This document shows, piece by piece, positions 51,981-61,064 of a stretch of 64,000 nucleotides of DNA. Source of the stretch: Gammaproteobacteria bacterium. Its GTDB lineage: Bacteria > Pseudomonadota > Gammaproteobacteria > Pseudomonadales > Halieaceae. Location of the stretch: the NCBI GenBank assembly GCA_030426545.1, contig JAUHYL010000002.1:79676-143675 (forward strand), read 5' to 3'. Each line of letters begins with the position of its first letter. The first letter of the stretch is position 1. The notes under the pieces were generated by a model that worked only from the letters and a program-made list of their open reading frames with translations, did not search any database and was not told the origin of the DNA. The position numbers and the translations under genes are program-made.

Positions 51981-52955
51981 GTGACAATCGTCGAAGCCTG
52001 TGAATCCAGAACCAACTCCACACCCGATTTTCCAATGGGCTGGTATTCGGTGGAGCGCTCTCACGAGCTTGCCATCGGCGAAGTGAAACCTGTGCAGGCG
52101 TTTGACCGGGAACTGGTGCTGTACCGCACCCGCTCGGGAAACGTCGCACTGCAGGATGCCTTCTGCCCGCACCTTGGCGCGCATCTCGGCCACGAGGGCC
52201 GGGTGATCGGCGAAACCATCCGCTGTCCGTTCCACGGCTGGCAGTTCAGCGCCGAGGATGGCAAGTGCTCGCACATTCCTTACTGTGACGAGATTCCCGA
52301 GCGAGCGCAGCTACGTACCTGGCATGTGCAGGAAAAGAACGGCGAGATTTACGTCTGGTTTCACCCGGAAAATACGGCGCCCCAGTGGGCACTTCCGGAT
52401 CTGCCTGAACTCGGCGACCCGAAGTGGACAACACCGCGTTACACTGAGCACCGGGTGCCCGCGCACGTGCAGGACATTTGCGAAAACTCCTGTGATCCGG
52501 TGCACTTTCTATACGTGCACGGCTCTCAGGAAGTTCCGGAGTCCACGGTCACCATCGATCCTGATGGCCGCACCATGCATCTGCATTCCGATATGGCCAC
52601 CACCGACTATCCCAACCACCTGCACGCGACTACCTACAGTCCGGGTTTCGCCATGGTACGTACAACGTACGGCCCGGACGCCGAGATGATTATGTACAAC
52701 AGCGCACAGCCTGTTAATCGCAATGAAACGCTGATGCGCTGGACGCTAATAGTGCGTAAAGAGATTGAAGACTACGCGGGCGATGATGTTATGAAGGGCA
52801 TTATCGACGGATTGTCAGACGATTACCCGATCTGGGCAAACAAGGTTCACAAGCGTCGCCCGGTTTTCTGCAAGGGCGACTCGACGCTGGTGACATTCCG
52901 CAAGTGGGTGCGCCAGTTCTACCTGACCTCCGAAGACAAGAAGGAAATCGCCTGA
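51981..52955 (+). CDS. Rieske non-haem iron oxygenase, KshA-like
   Basis: 324 aa, GTG start. The Rieske [2Fe-2S] motif is FCPHLGAHLGHEGRV...RCPFHGWQFSAEDGKC (Cys-x-His and Cys-x2-His, about residues 54-77). The catalytic iron motif is ICENSCDPVHFLYVHG, which aligns residue for residue with the DN--D--HF-YIHG of 3-ketosteroid 9-alpha-hydroxylase oxygenase. It would hydroxylate a steroid-like or terpenoid substrate with a separate reductase, which is not encoded in the window. Four nt separate it from the next SDR gene. Confidence 0.9.
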   Translation: MTIVEACESRTNSTPDFPMGWYSVERSHELAIGEVKPVQAFDRELVLYRTRSGNVALQDAFCPHLGAHLGHEGRVIGETIRCPFHGWQFSAEDGKCSHIPYCDEIPERAQLRTWHVQEKNGEIYVWFHPENTAPQWALPDLPELGDPKWTTPRYTEHRVPAHVQDICENSCDPVHFLYVHGSQEVPESTVTIDPDGRTMHLHSDMATTDYPNHLHATTYSPGFAMVRTTYGPDAEMIMYNSAQPVNRNETLMRWTLIVRKEIEDYAGDDVMKGIIDGLSDDYPIWANKVHKRRPVFCKGDSTLVTFRKWVRQFYLTSEDKKEIA

Positions 52956-52959
52956 GCTC

Positions 52960-53841
52960 ATGAAAGATTTTAACGATAAAGTTGCCGTCATCACCGGCGG
53001 CGCCAGCGGGGTTGGTCGATCCCTTGCCTTTGCACTGGGTCGCCAGGGCGCAAAAATTGCAGTGGGTGATGTCGACGCCGACGCCATGGCGCAGATCGCC
53101 AAGGAGCTGGCTGCAGAAAAAATTCAGGCGATTGTCGAGCACTGTGACGTTACCTCCCTTGATTCCCTGAACGCGCTTGCCGATAAAGCGACCGAACAGC
53201 TCGGTGGCCTGGATCTTGTGTTTGCCAATGCAGGTATTGGTGCAGGTGAGTCGGGCGCAATGTGGGAATATTCGGAAAAAGACTGGCAGTGGGCGTTCAA
53301 TGTCAATGTGTGGGGTGTCGTCAACAGCATTCGCGCCTTCATGCCCCGGCTGGTCGCCTCCGGACAGGAAGCCCATTTCGTCGTTACCGGTTCCGGCAAC
53401 GGCGCGTACACGATTCTCCCAGACGCGCCGATTTACACGACGACGAAAGCCGCTGTTCACGCTATCACCGAGAATCTGCACTACCAGGTACAGGCGGGCG
53501 GCTTGCCGGTGAAAGTCAGCGCGTTGTTCCCGGGTCCCCATGTGGTGGATACCGGACTGTTCAATTCCGGTCGCGTGCGGCCACAGGAACTGCAGAAGGA
53601 GGGCGTGCAAGGGAACGAATCGGGGATCAACTCTGTCGATGACATGAAGCAGATGGCGGCGGAGTACGGCATCGAAATACAGACCACGCACCCGGACGAA
53701 GTCGCGGACATGGCATTGCGCGGTCTGCAAGAGGATGCATTCTGGCTACTGGAAACAACCGAAGACACCGACGTGAAAATTCGCGCCAGGGCGGACATGA
53801 TTCTGAATCGAACAACGCCGGTACCGGCGACACTAGGCTAG
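52960..53841 (+). CDS. short-chain dehydrogenase/reductase
   Basis: 293 aa. Cofactor motif GGASGVGRSLAFALGRQGAKIAVGDVD with Asp suggests NAD preference; NAGIGAGESGAMWEYSEKDWQWAFNVNVWGV, the VVTGSGNGAY strand, and YTTTKAAVHAITENL (Tyr and Lys) follow. The long C-terminus with FPGPHVVDTGLFNSGRVRPQEL matches SDRs associated with cyclic alcohol or steroid oxidation. It starts four nt after the Rieske gene, so it probably oxidises the hydroxylated product or a related alcohol. Confidence 0.88.
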   Translation: MKDFNDKVAVITGGASGVGRSLAFALGRQGAKIAVGDVDADAMAQIAKELAAEKIQAIVEHCDVTSLDSLNALADKATEQLGGLDLVFANAGIGAGESGAMWEYSEKDWQWAFNVNVWGVVNSIRAFMPRLVASGQEAHFVVTGSGNGAYTILPDAPIYTTTKAAVHAITENLHYQVQAGGLPVKVSALFPGPHVVDTGLFNSGRVRPQELQKEGVQGNESGINSVDDMKQMAAEYGIEIQTTHPDEVADMALRGLQEDAFWLLETTEDTDVKIRARADMILNRTTPVPATLG

Positions 53842-53902
53842 AGCTGACTCTTTTCTCTATCTGGATAATTGTTTAATCAAGCAGCAAACAAAGGATAACG
53901 AT

Positions 53903-54685
53903 ATGACAAACGAAACAGGTGCACCCCAGGGAAACCCCGGCGACATCATCAATTGGCCCATGTTGAAACTGGTCTACCGCACTGATGCGGACAAGATCGC
54001 GGCCCTGTTGCCGCCGGGCATCGAGCCGGGCGCCGAGCCCAATGTACGCCTCACTATTTACAACTTCCCCGTGCCCGATGAGCCCGAGTACGGCATCGTG
54101 ACCTCGGTGGACGCGAACTTTAACGGCGTTGAAGGTGAATTCACGCTGGGCTACGGCATCGATCAGGAGTCGGCGATCTTTGTCAGCCAGGAAACCAACG
54201 GACAGCCGAAGTATCCCTGCACCACAGAATATTACCGTCTTGGACCATCGGTGTCGGCGCGCTGTACACACCAGGGCTACACCTTTGTTGAGTACAAGGG
54301 CGTGTCTACTGGCCCCGTGGAACCCGGCCCCGAGTTCGTGCAGAACGAGTGGTGGCTGAAGTATTCTCGCGCAGTGAGCGTTGGCGGCCCCGCGACAGCT
54401 TTCGATTATCCCCCTCATGTCGTACAGGTGATGAGCAAGTACGGCACGGCGCACCGGGAGAACGTGGAAGGTGAACTGATCCTTCGTGACAGCCCCTGGG
54501 ACCCGCTGACCACGTTATTGCCCAAGCGCGAAATGGTGGAGTCGTACCTGTGGTGGCCCATCTTTCTCGATCGGCAGATGACCATCGCCGGCGAACTTGA
54601 TCCCGAGGGTTTCCTGCCTTTCGCCGATACCATCTCCGGCTCACGCTGGCCGGGTGAAAACGGCGGCCCCAAGAAAGCGGCCTGA
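53903..54685 (+). CDS. acetoacetate decarboxylase-like protein
   Basis: 260 aa. The core segments are LKLVYRTDADKIAALLPPGIEPG, VRLTIYNFPVPDEPEYGIVTSVDANFNGVEGEFTLGYG and FVSQETNGQPKYPCTTEYYRLG. The Gly-x-Pro-Lys motif carries the Schiff-base Lys. The C-terminal part (PWDPLTTLLPKREMVESYLWWPIFLDRQMTIAGELDPEGFLPFA) is unlike the clostridial enzyme and defines a wider family of ADC-like proteins. These may act as decarboxylases, aldolases or dehydratases. It has an AAAGGATAACG ribosome site and a clear terminator after it, closing the operon. Confidence 0.85.
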   Translation: MTNETGAPQGNPGDIINWPMLKLVYRTDADKIAALLPPGIEPGAEPNVRLTIYNFPVPDEPEYGIVTSVDANFNGVEGEFTLGYGIDQESAIFVSQETNGQPKYPCTTEYYRLGPSVSARCTHQGYTFVEYKGVSTGPVEPGPEFVQNEWWLKYSRAVSVGGPATAFDYPPHVVQVMSKYGTAHRENVEGELILRDSPWDPLTTLLPKREMVESYLWWPIFLDRQMTIAGELDPEGFLPFADTISGSRWPGENGGPKKAA

Positions 54686-54697
54686 ATGAAAACAGAG

Positions 54698-54725
54698 AGC
54701 CCCGGTTCTGGTAACCGGGGCTTTT
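54698..54725 (+). terminator. intrinsic terminator of the Rieske/ADC operon
   Basis: A nine-base stem (GCCCCGGTT with AACCGGGGC) with a five-nt loop is followed directly by TTTT, 13 nt after the ADC-like gene stop. The flanking A/T pairs extend the stem by one. Confidence 0.85.
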
Positions 54726-54759
54726 CGATACTTGCCGCCCGCGATCTGCTGCGGAGCGA

Positions 54760-55941
54760 TTGCGGGTACTGTGTTTGAACGCGATACGTTTCTGGCTGCC
54801 GGCTTTTGCGGGCATGCTCTGCCTCTGCCTGGGGGCGGGACTGATCGGTGTCTACGGATTTTTTGTTCAACCCCTGTCTGATGAGTTTGGTGTCGGGGCG
54901 GCCGTAATCAACATCGGTCCTGCGGCGTTGCTGCTGGTGCCGGGTATTGTCTCGCCGTTTGTTGGCCGACTTGCCGATCGTATGCCGGTAAGGCGGTTGG
55001 TTTTGATCGGTGCTAGTGTGGCCATGGCGTCGCTCTTCCTGATTTCGCAAGTGTCCGAACTCTATCTCGCGGCGCTGCTGTTCATGGTGTTCTCCTTCGG
55101 TCTTACCTTTTACGGCCCGGTGGTTGTGAATGGCCTGATGGTAAGGCAGTACCCCGGCCGCGAGGCCAGGGCGGTTGCGGTAGCTGCCATTGGTATCAGT
55201 GTGGCCAGCGTAATCCTGGCGCCGCTGATGGGCTTCCTGTTGTCGACCTTCACCTGGCGCGAGGCGCTGGCGTGGCTCGCGGCCGGTGTGTGGTGCCTAT
55301 TAATGCTGGTGAGCTTTGTCTGCCTGCCGGCGGGCACCGGCGGCGCCGTTGCGACGCCAGGGCGCGCGGATACGGCAATTTTCCGGCGTCGGGCGTTCTG
55401 GCTGATTGGCCTGGGTGTGGCGATGGGGATGAGCGTCACGGTGGTGCTGGCAATTATTTATCCGCCGCACTTTGTGTCGCAGGGATATTCCCTGGAACAG
55501 GCTGGATGGTTTCTGGCGCTCGCTGGCTTCTCGGGTTTTCTGGGTAAGACCTGTGTCGCCTGGGTTGGCGATGCCGGCAGACCCTATGCGAGATGGCTGG
55601 CAGCCGCGTTGCTGGCCCTGCAGCTTGGGGGGCTGGCCGCGCTGCTGCAGGCCCAAAGTGCACAGGGTGTTGCGTTCGCGATGGTACTGCTCGGCTCCGG
55701 CGCGGGCGCTTTCCTGCCCATGCATCCATTTTTGAATAGCCGGTACTTTGATGTCGACGTGATCAGCCAGGTCATCGGTTCGCAGATGCCCCTTTTCCTG
55801 CCTTTCGGCCTGATAGGAGCGCCACTGGCGGGATACGTATTTGATCAAAGCGGCAGCTATGAGCCAGCGATGATCGGTCTGGCTGTGATGTTGGCAGGCG
55901 CGATAGGGTTATTACTGGCGCTGCCCGCGGCAGACGATTGA
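54760..55941 (+). CDS. MFS transporter
   Basis: 393 aa, about twelve TM helices. MLCLCLGAGLIGVYGFFVQPLSDEFGVGAAVINIGPAALLLVPGIVSPFVGRLADRMPVRRLVLIGA contains the conserved loop-2 motif (GRLADRMPVRR). The layout resembles monocarboxylate and oxalate/formate-type members. The start is unclear: TTG at 54760 or TTG at 54775, with no ATG before the first helix. The gene follows the terminator of the oxygenase operon and may import or export its substrate. Confidence 0.83.
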   Translation: MRVLCLNAIRFWLPAFAGMLCLCLGAGLIGVYGFFVQPLSDEFGVGAAVINIGPAALLLVPGIVSPFVGRLADRMPVRRLVLIGASVAMASLFLISQVSELYLAALLFMVFSFGLTFYGPVVVNGLMVRQYPGREARAVAVAAIGISVASVILAPLMGFLLSTFTWREALAWLAAGVWCLLMLVSFVCLPAGTGGAVATPGRADTAIFRRRAFWLIGLGVAMGMSVTVVLAIIYPPHFVSQGYSLEQAGWFLALAGFSGFLGKTCVAWVGDAGRPYARWLAAALLALQLGGLAALLQAQSAQGVAFAMVLLGSGAGAFLPMHPFLNSRYFDVDVISQVIGSQMPLFLPFGLIGAPLAGYVFDQSGSYEPAMIGLAVMLAGAIGLLLALPAADD

Positions 55942-56090
55942 ATACGCCATTCGTGCCTTGCCGGTGTCGATAGCCAGCGAATTTCCACTTGCCGTTTACA
56001 GTCCGGGCGTCTGCCGTAGGCGCTATGGTGCCGCGGTGAGTACATTTGTTAGTATGCCGCTTCCCTACCAGCCGCTCGTCGGAGTGCCTC

Positions 56091-57296
56091 ATGCCCATGT
56101 TCGTCCGTAAAATCCTGCACAAGTTTTTCATTCTCCTGGCGAAAGTCATGGTGACGTTCGCGCCCGGTGCGCGGCACGTTGTGTTTGCCGGCAGCGGCAG
56201 CGCGCGCCAGCTGTGTGAGCATGTACTGCGCAGTGGGGCAACCAGGGTGCTTGTTGTGACCGACAAACCGCTGCGTGAACTTGGTATTGTGGATCAGGCC
56301 ACCGCTGCGCTCAGGGAAGCGGACATCGATTTGGCGATCTATGACGGCGTACTGCCGGATCCCACGTTCGAAATCGTTGCTGAGGGCGTCGCGGTTGGCA
56401 AGCAGCAGGGTAGTGATGCAGTGTTTGCCATCGGTGGCGGCTCTGCCATCGACGCCGCAAAAATAATCTCGGCGGGCCTTACCAGTGATGAATCACCCAA
56501 AAACTGGGTGGGGTTCGGCAAGCTCAAACACGAAGTGATGCCTATCTACGCCATCCCGACCACATCGGGTACGGGCTCCGAGGCGACCATGGGTGCGGTA
56601 ATCAAGGATGCTGCAACGTCTGAGAAGCACGTGCTGTCCGGTGCGACACTGCTGCCCCGCGCGGCGGCCCTGGACGCTGATCTCCTCACTGGCCTGCCCC
56701 CGCATATCACCGCAGCTACCGGTATGGATGCACTTACCCACGGTATCGAAGCCTATATTGGTATCTGGGAAAGGGGTTCGCGCAAGGACGATTCGCGCGT
56801 TGCGGTAAAGCTGATTTTTGAGCACCTGGGCAATGCCTATCACGACGGCGCTGACAGGAATGCGCGCGATGGTATGGCCATGGGCGCTTACTATGCTGGT
56901 CTTGCGATCAACCAGGTCAACGTGGGTAACGTGCATGCCATCGCGCATCAGTTGGGCGGCAAGTACGGTATCCCCCACGGGTTGGCGAATTCACTGGTGT
57001 TGCCGCATATCCTGGAGTTTTGCCGCGATGAGGCAAAAACCCAACTGGCTGAGCTGGCTGTGCTGGTGGGAGCGGGTGCAGAAAGCGAAGGGGAGTCCGC
57101 ACTGGCAGACAAGTTCATCCAGGCTGTTCGCGACCTGCGTACGGAAGTCGGCATTCCCGATCAGTCCGACCTGATCAAGCACGAAGATTTTGAAGACATC
57201 GCCACCCTGGCGATCAAGGAGGGTGGGGCGTATCCGGTGCCTCGGCTGCTGGATCGAGACAGCGTGATGGTTATCCTGAATAAAATTTCGGGCTAG
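56091..57296 (+). CDS. iron-containing alcohol dehydrogenase
   Basis: 401 aa from ATG 56091, with GGAG seven nt upstream. The nucleotide motif is FAIGGGSAIDAAKIISAG, TIPTTSGTGSEATMGAVIKD follows, and metal-binding His/Asp residues lie in ALDADLLTGLPPHITAATGMDALTHGIEAYIG and NVGNVHAIAHQLGGKYGIPHGLANSLVLPHILEF. It is a Fe- or Zn-dependent type III dehydrogenase, with primary alcohols or hydroxy acids as usual substrates. It overlaps by 4 nt the end of the convergent MBL gene. Confidence 0.9.
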   Translation: MPMFVRKILHKFFILLAKVMVTFAPGARHVVFAGSGSARQLCEHVLRSGATRVLVVTDKPLRELGIVDQATAALREADIDLAIYDGVLPDPTFEIVAEGVAVGKQQGSDAVFAIGGGSAIDAAKIISAGLTSDESPKNWVGFGKLKHEVMPIYAIPTTSGTGSEATMGAVIKDAATSEKHVLSGATLLPRAAALDADLLTGLPPHITAATGMDALTHGIEAYIGIWERGSRKDDSRVAVKLIFEHLGNAYHDGADRNARDGMAMGAYYAGLAINQVNVGNVHAIAHQLGGKYGIPHGLANSLVLPHILEFCRDEAKTQLAELAVLVGAGAESEGESALADKFIQAVRDLRTEVGIPDQSDLIKHEDFEDIATLAIKEGGAYPVPRLLDRDSVMVILNKISG

Positions 57297-58273
57297 TCGC
57301 TAAAGTCCGCTGTGGCAGCAATCTGCTCATACCAGTAAACACCCGCGTCATCGCGGGTGCGCGAAATCTGCCGCCGCGCCAGCAGGCAGTTAAGATGCGC
57401 CAGTGTTTCCCCGGTGGCCAGCCCGATAGAGCCCTCACCGATTTCGCGTTTGAACAGGGCAGGGAAGCAATCCACCGCGCGCCTCGGCTCGGTGAGATAA
57501 TTAAACAGGCTGTTCAGCTCTTCCTTGTGGCTTTCGATTAGCTGGCTCATGCGCACGTGCAAACCGTAGAACGGTGCCTCGTGGGCAGGTAGTACCAGCA
57601 AATCATCTGGCAGCATCTCACGCAGCCGCGCACTGGAGCGCAGCCACTCCTCCAGCGGGTTGCCCTCCGGCTCGGTGGGAAAAACGCTCACGTTGGGGGT
57701 GATGCGCGGCAAAACCTGGTCACCGGAAATCAGAAGCTTCAACGCCGGGCAGTAGAGGGTGACGTGCTCCGGTGAGTGTCCGCTGCCGACAATCACCTGC
57801 CAGTAGCGACCGCCAATGGTAATGGTTTCCTGATCCACCAGGCGGTGAAAGCAGTCCGGCAGTGGAGAGATGGCGCGACCGAAATTACCAAACTTCTGGC
57901 GATAGGATTCCAGCTGTTCCTCGTCGTAGCCCGCGCCGCGGTAAAAGCGGATGGCGACATCCGGAGCCTCGCGCCCTGTGTCGCCCGCCATCGCACGGCA
58001 CATGAGAAACTCTTCCCGGGACATCCACAGGTCACAGTCGAAGCGCTCCGTGAGCCAGCCCGCCAAACCCACGTGATCAGGGTGCAGGTGGGTACAGATA
58101 ACCCGGGTGATAGGCTTGTTTTTCATCACGCCGGTGAACAGCGTCTCCCAGGTTTCACGGGAACTGGGCATGTTCAGGCAGGTATCCACCACCGTCCAGC
58201 CAGCCTCGTCCTCCAGCAACCACAGGTTGATGTGATCCAGCGACATCGGCATGGAGAAGCGCACCCAGTACAC
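57293..58273 (-). CDS. MBL-fold metallohydrolase
   Basis: 326 aa from GTG 58273. ICTHLHPDHVGLAGWLTERFDCDLWMSREEF gives the metal motif (His-x-His-x-Asp-His), VIVGSGHSPEHVTLYCPALKLLISGDQVLPRITPNVS the further ligands, and LPAHEAPFYGLHVRMSQLIESHKEEL the last His. The family usually has about 30 more residues before this point. In frame these are readable upstream (EAEFYKGLKYPWGRRFGPEPGEAQQIAEG), back to CTG 58381. The real start is therefore probably upstream. The gene lies just after the acylase gene on the same strand, so the two are likely co-expressed. Confidence 0.88.
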   Translation of the reverse strand: MYWVRFSMPMSLDHINLWLLEDEAGWTVVDTCLNMPSSRETWETLFTGVMKNKPITRVICTHLHPDHVGLAGWLTERFDCDLWMSREEFLMCRAMAGDTGREAPDVAIRFYRGAGYDEEQLESYRQKFGNFGRAISPLPDCFHRLVDQETITIGGRYWQVIVGSGHSPEHVTLYCPALKLLISGDQVLPRITPNVSVFPTEPEGNPLEEWLRSSARLREMLPDDLLVLPAHEAPFYGLHVRMSQLIESHKEELNSLFNYLTEPRRAVDCFPALFKREIGEGSIGLATGETLAHLNCLLARRQISRTRDDAGVYWYEQIAATADFSD

Positions 58274-58384
58274 GCCCTCGGCGATCTGCTGCGCCTCGCC
58301 GGGTTCCGGTCCGAACCTGCGGCCCCAGGGATACTTCAGGCCCTTGTAGAATTCGGCTTCCTGTATCGTTTGCGTATCCAGTGT

Positions 58385-60934
58385 TCAATCATCCACGAAG
58401 TCGGTCAGGCGTCTATCGTACACCGACCGGAAGTGGGCCCGACAGCTATTTTCATCGCTGACCCCCAGCCCGCTGTAGCGCTGCCAGCCATTGTCCGCGC
58501 AATCCGCACTGCCCTCCTGCAGGGAGGTGGTCGAAATTGCCTGTGTCTCCACATCCTCCAGAAGGAAGGGAATTTCCGGTAGTTCCCTGGCGGAAAAACG
58601 CCGGGTCAGGTTGCTGTAGTTTGGTGAGGTGGGGTCAGATGACTGTGAATACGCCGTCAGCCCCCTGGCGCGGGTATTTTCACCAGCGACATGGGTGACC
58701 ATCACCCAACTCGCACTGGAGCCCGTAATCTCCGGGTATTCATTCCCGTCCAGGTCCAGTCCCATCTTATTGATCACGCCCTCGAACTCGTCTGCACCGT
58801 GCATCGGTATGCGTTCACCATTGCGGGTAACGCTTTGCAACTCGGACAGCGGCGCGTCCAACGCAACGCCGGCATCGTTCCAGAATTTGACTGCGCCCGC
58901 CAGCGCGGTAAGCGCGGCGGGATTATTCTCACTATCCAGACCGGCGGGCGTGCTGGCTGCGTTATTGGGATCAAAGGGCGTGAGCACGTTGATCGCGCCG
59001 GGCACCGCGCCCCGTCCATCTTCGTCGGTACGCACCAGGCGTAAGAACTCCCTGAACAGGTGCGCGCCGCGGCTGTCCAGGTTGTAGGCCCCGTCCCAGT
59101 TGGCCAGTACGTCGCATGCGCCTGAAATGTCGATGGTGTCAGCGTCCAGCATGACACTGGGGTTGTCGCGGCATAATGCCACCAGCCCATCCTTTAAAGT
59201 GTTCGCCGCCTCGCTCTCGTTGCTGAGCATGCGCGTGGTCAGGCTGTCCAGGTTGAAGGCGTTCCCCGGCAGGCCATCCGTGCCGGCGGCCCGGGCCTGC
59301 ACCAGCGCCAGGCCGGAGCGCGTGCGCAGTGTGCGTTCAGTCCCGGCCTCACCTTTTACCCTGGGTATGCCGGTAATGGGCTGCTCCGGGTTGGCCAGCC
59401 AATAGCTGTCGTTGGAATTGGTAACGTAATCGCGGCGGTACAGGAATGGCTGTTTGCTGGCACCGAGCAATCCCGGCGCGGCGGAGTCCTCGTCGGTGTT
59501 CCATTCGCAGGCGCTGGTGTTGCCAACATAGACGCGCAACGAAGGCGATGCGCACTGTTCCAGCTGTGCATCGGTGAGATTTGCCGTGGGGGCAAGGTCA
59601 CCGTACAGCACCTCGCCGGAGCTGTCGGCCGCAATCACGTTGGTGCTGGGGAAATTGGCGTACTGGTCAATAATCCCTTTCAGTTCGCGCACGGTTTTGG
59701 CACGGCTCATCGCCAGCGCGCCGCCCTGGAACCCCCGGGCCCCCTCATCTGCCACCCGGACCGAGCTCGCTTTTTCGGTCGTCCAGGGTAATGCGCCGCC
59801 TACCAGCCAGCCGTAATGCGAGCGATAAAAGGTATGCGGCCGCTCGGTGATGTCACCGTTCTGATCTTTTACCCGAATGCTGATGTCGAAGGATTCGATT
59901 TCCCTCTGCTCACCGTCGTAGAGATACGCCATGGGATTGCCCGGTACAAGTTCCAGCTCGTAGAACGAGAAGAACACGCCGGCGGAAACGGTATTGGTCC
60001 AGGCGATATCGCCGTTGGTGCCGAAGCCCACATTGGCGCGCTGCGCCTGGTTCGCGCCCAGCATGTTGGTAACACCGGGAATGATCTGGTGCAGGCCGTA
60101 CATGCGGAAGTCGAAACTGCCGAGATCCAGGTGAGGGTTGGTGTAGAGGAGCCCGTGTCCGTCCTCGCTCAGTTCGCTGCCGATGGCGATGCCGTTGGAG
60201 CCCTTGTCGCGGTTGATCGCTTCCATCAGGGAAGCGAACCGCACATCCTCGCTGGCGCCTAACCCGGGGCCGTTGCGTTTGGTTGCACCGCGTCGCTGTG
60301 GGGAGGTGGTCGATGCCGGTTGCGCATCGCCGCTCGCGGCCACCGGAGCAGGCGGGCTGGCCAGCGCCATCAGAAAGCCCACATTGGGCAAAAATGCCGG
60401 TGTGAGGTGAATGCGCCGAATGTCTTCAGCGGTCACCTCCGGTATCCAGTCAGCGCCGGCGCAGGCCGGGTCAGTGACATTGGCGCCACGGTCGCGGGTG
60501 TATCGATTGAAGCCGGCGGCATAGCCTTCGAACAATGCGTCGAACTCAGGGTCTATCTCCACGTCGTACAGCCCGGTGTCTATCATCAGGCGAAAGAACA
60601 GGTCTGAATTCAGGTTGTCCCCCACAGTGCCGAACGTTTCCGAGAGCTGTGCCCTGAACTTGAGAATATTCTTTGCCTGTTCGCAATAATGGTCCTCGGC
60701 TACCGCGTAGGCAGTTCCATACCCCAGGCTCGCCCAGTCCTCGGCCACAATATGGGGAATCCCGCCATCGGTGCGGTGCACGGTGGCGTTGAAAGTGCTG
60801 ACATCGCCGCCGGGATTACCTGAACTTGCGTTGTCGCTGGAGTCATTGCAGGCAGTGAGGCCTGCCAGGATGAGTGCGCTGAACAGGGTGGTTAGGACGG
60901 GATGCCGTGAGTGAGCGTTGCGGGGTTTGCGCAT
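58385..60934 (-). CDS. penicillin acylase-family (AHL acylase-like) lipoprotein
   Basis: 849 aa from ATG 60934 (AGGAGA 8 nt upstream). A lipoprotein signal ends in LAGLTAC, then the acylase alpha-chain region (VHRTDGGIPHIVAEDWASLGYGTAYAVAEDHYCEQAKNI). The autocatalytic site is DKGSNGIAIGSELSEDGHGLLYTNPHLDLGSFDFRMYGLHQIIPGVTNMLGANQAQRANVGFGTNGDIAWTNT, with the N-terminal Ser nucleophile of the beta-chain at Gly-Ser-Asn-Gly. It hydrolyses amide bonds of N-acyl compounds, perhaps acyl-homoserine lactones or N-acyl amino acids. It is longer than PvdQ by about 90 residues. Confidence 0.88.
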   Translation of the reverse strand: MRKPRNAHSRHPVLTTLFSALILAGLTACNDSSDNASSGNPGGDVSTFNATVHRTDGGIPHIVAEDWASLGYGTAYAVAEDHYCEQAKNILKFRAQLSETFGTVGDNLNSDLFFRLMIDTGLYDVEIDPEFDALFEGYAAGFNRYTRDRGANVTDPACAGADWIPEVTAEDIRRIHLTPAFLPNVGFLMALASPPAPVAASGDAQPASTTSPQRRGATKRNGPGLGASEDVRFASLMEAINRDKGSNGIAIGSELSEDGHGLLYTNPHLDLGSFDFRMYGLHQIIPGVTNMLGANQAQRANVGFGTNGDIAWTNTVSAGVFFSFYELELVPGNPMAYLYDGEQREIESFDISIRVKDQNGDITERPHTFYRSHYGWLVGGALPWTTEKASSVRVADEGARGFQGGALAMSRAKTVRELKGIIDQYANFPSTNVIAADSSGEVLYGDLAPTANLTDAQLEQCASPSLRVYVGNTSACEWNTDEDSAAPGLLGASKQPFLYRRDYVTNSNDSYWLANPEQPITGIPRVKGEAGTERTLRTRSGLALVQARAAGTDGLPGNAFNLDSLTTRMLSNESEAANTLKDGLVALCRDNPSVMLDADTIDISGACDVLANWDGAYNLDSRGAHLFREFLRLVRTDEDGRGAVPGAINVLTPFDPNNAASTPAGLDSENNPAALTALAGAVKFWNDAGVALDAPLSELQSVTRNGERIPMHGADEFEGVINKMGLDLDGNEYPEITGSSASWVMVTHVAGENTRARGLTAYSQSSDPTSPNYSNLTRRFSARELPEIPFLLEDVETQAISTTSLQEGSADCADNGWQRYSGLGVSDENSCRAHFRSVYDRRLTDFVDD

Positions 60935-60985
60935 GATTATTCTCCTGTGTGTTGTGCTGCACCGCCACTGCGGTAAAGTGGGCAA

Positions 60986-61002
60986 TACTCCTGTTAGGAG
61001 TA
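60986..61002. promoter_or_regulatory. candidate PadR operator
   Basis: A 17-nt palindrome, TACTCCT-GTT-AGGAGTA, lies in the 130-nt gap between the divergent acylase and PadR genes. It is 52 nt before the acylase start and 63 nt before the PadR start. The arms of seven bases are exact. Control of both genes by PadR is the obvious inference. Confidence 0.45.
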
Positions 61003-61064
61003 ACCAACGTTACGCCGAAACAGGGCACGGGTAAAGTGACAAGATAGACCAGGAGAGAGTGCTG

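Noticed and set aside
52801..53730. Open frame of 309 codons on the minus strand opposite the Rieske and SDR genes
   Set aside because: Antisense shadow of two well-supported genes; no domain or ribosome site.
57776..58582. Plus-strand open frame of 268 codons across the MBL and acylase genes
   Set aside because: Crosses the junction of two real minus-strand genes and gives a low-information His/Arg-rich protein.
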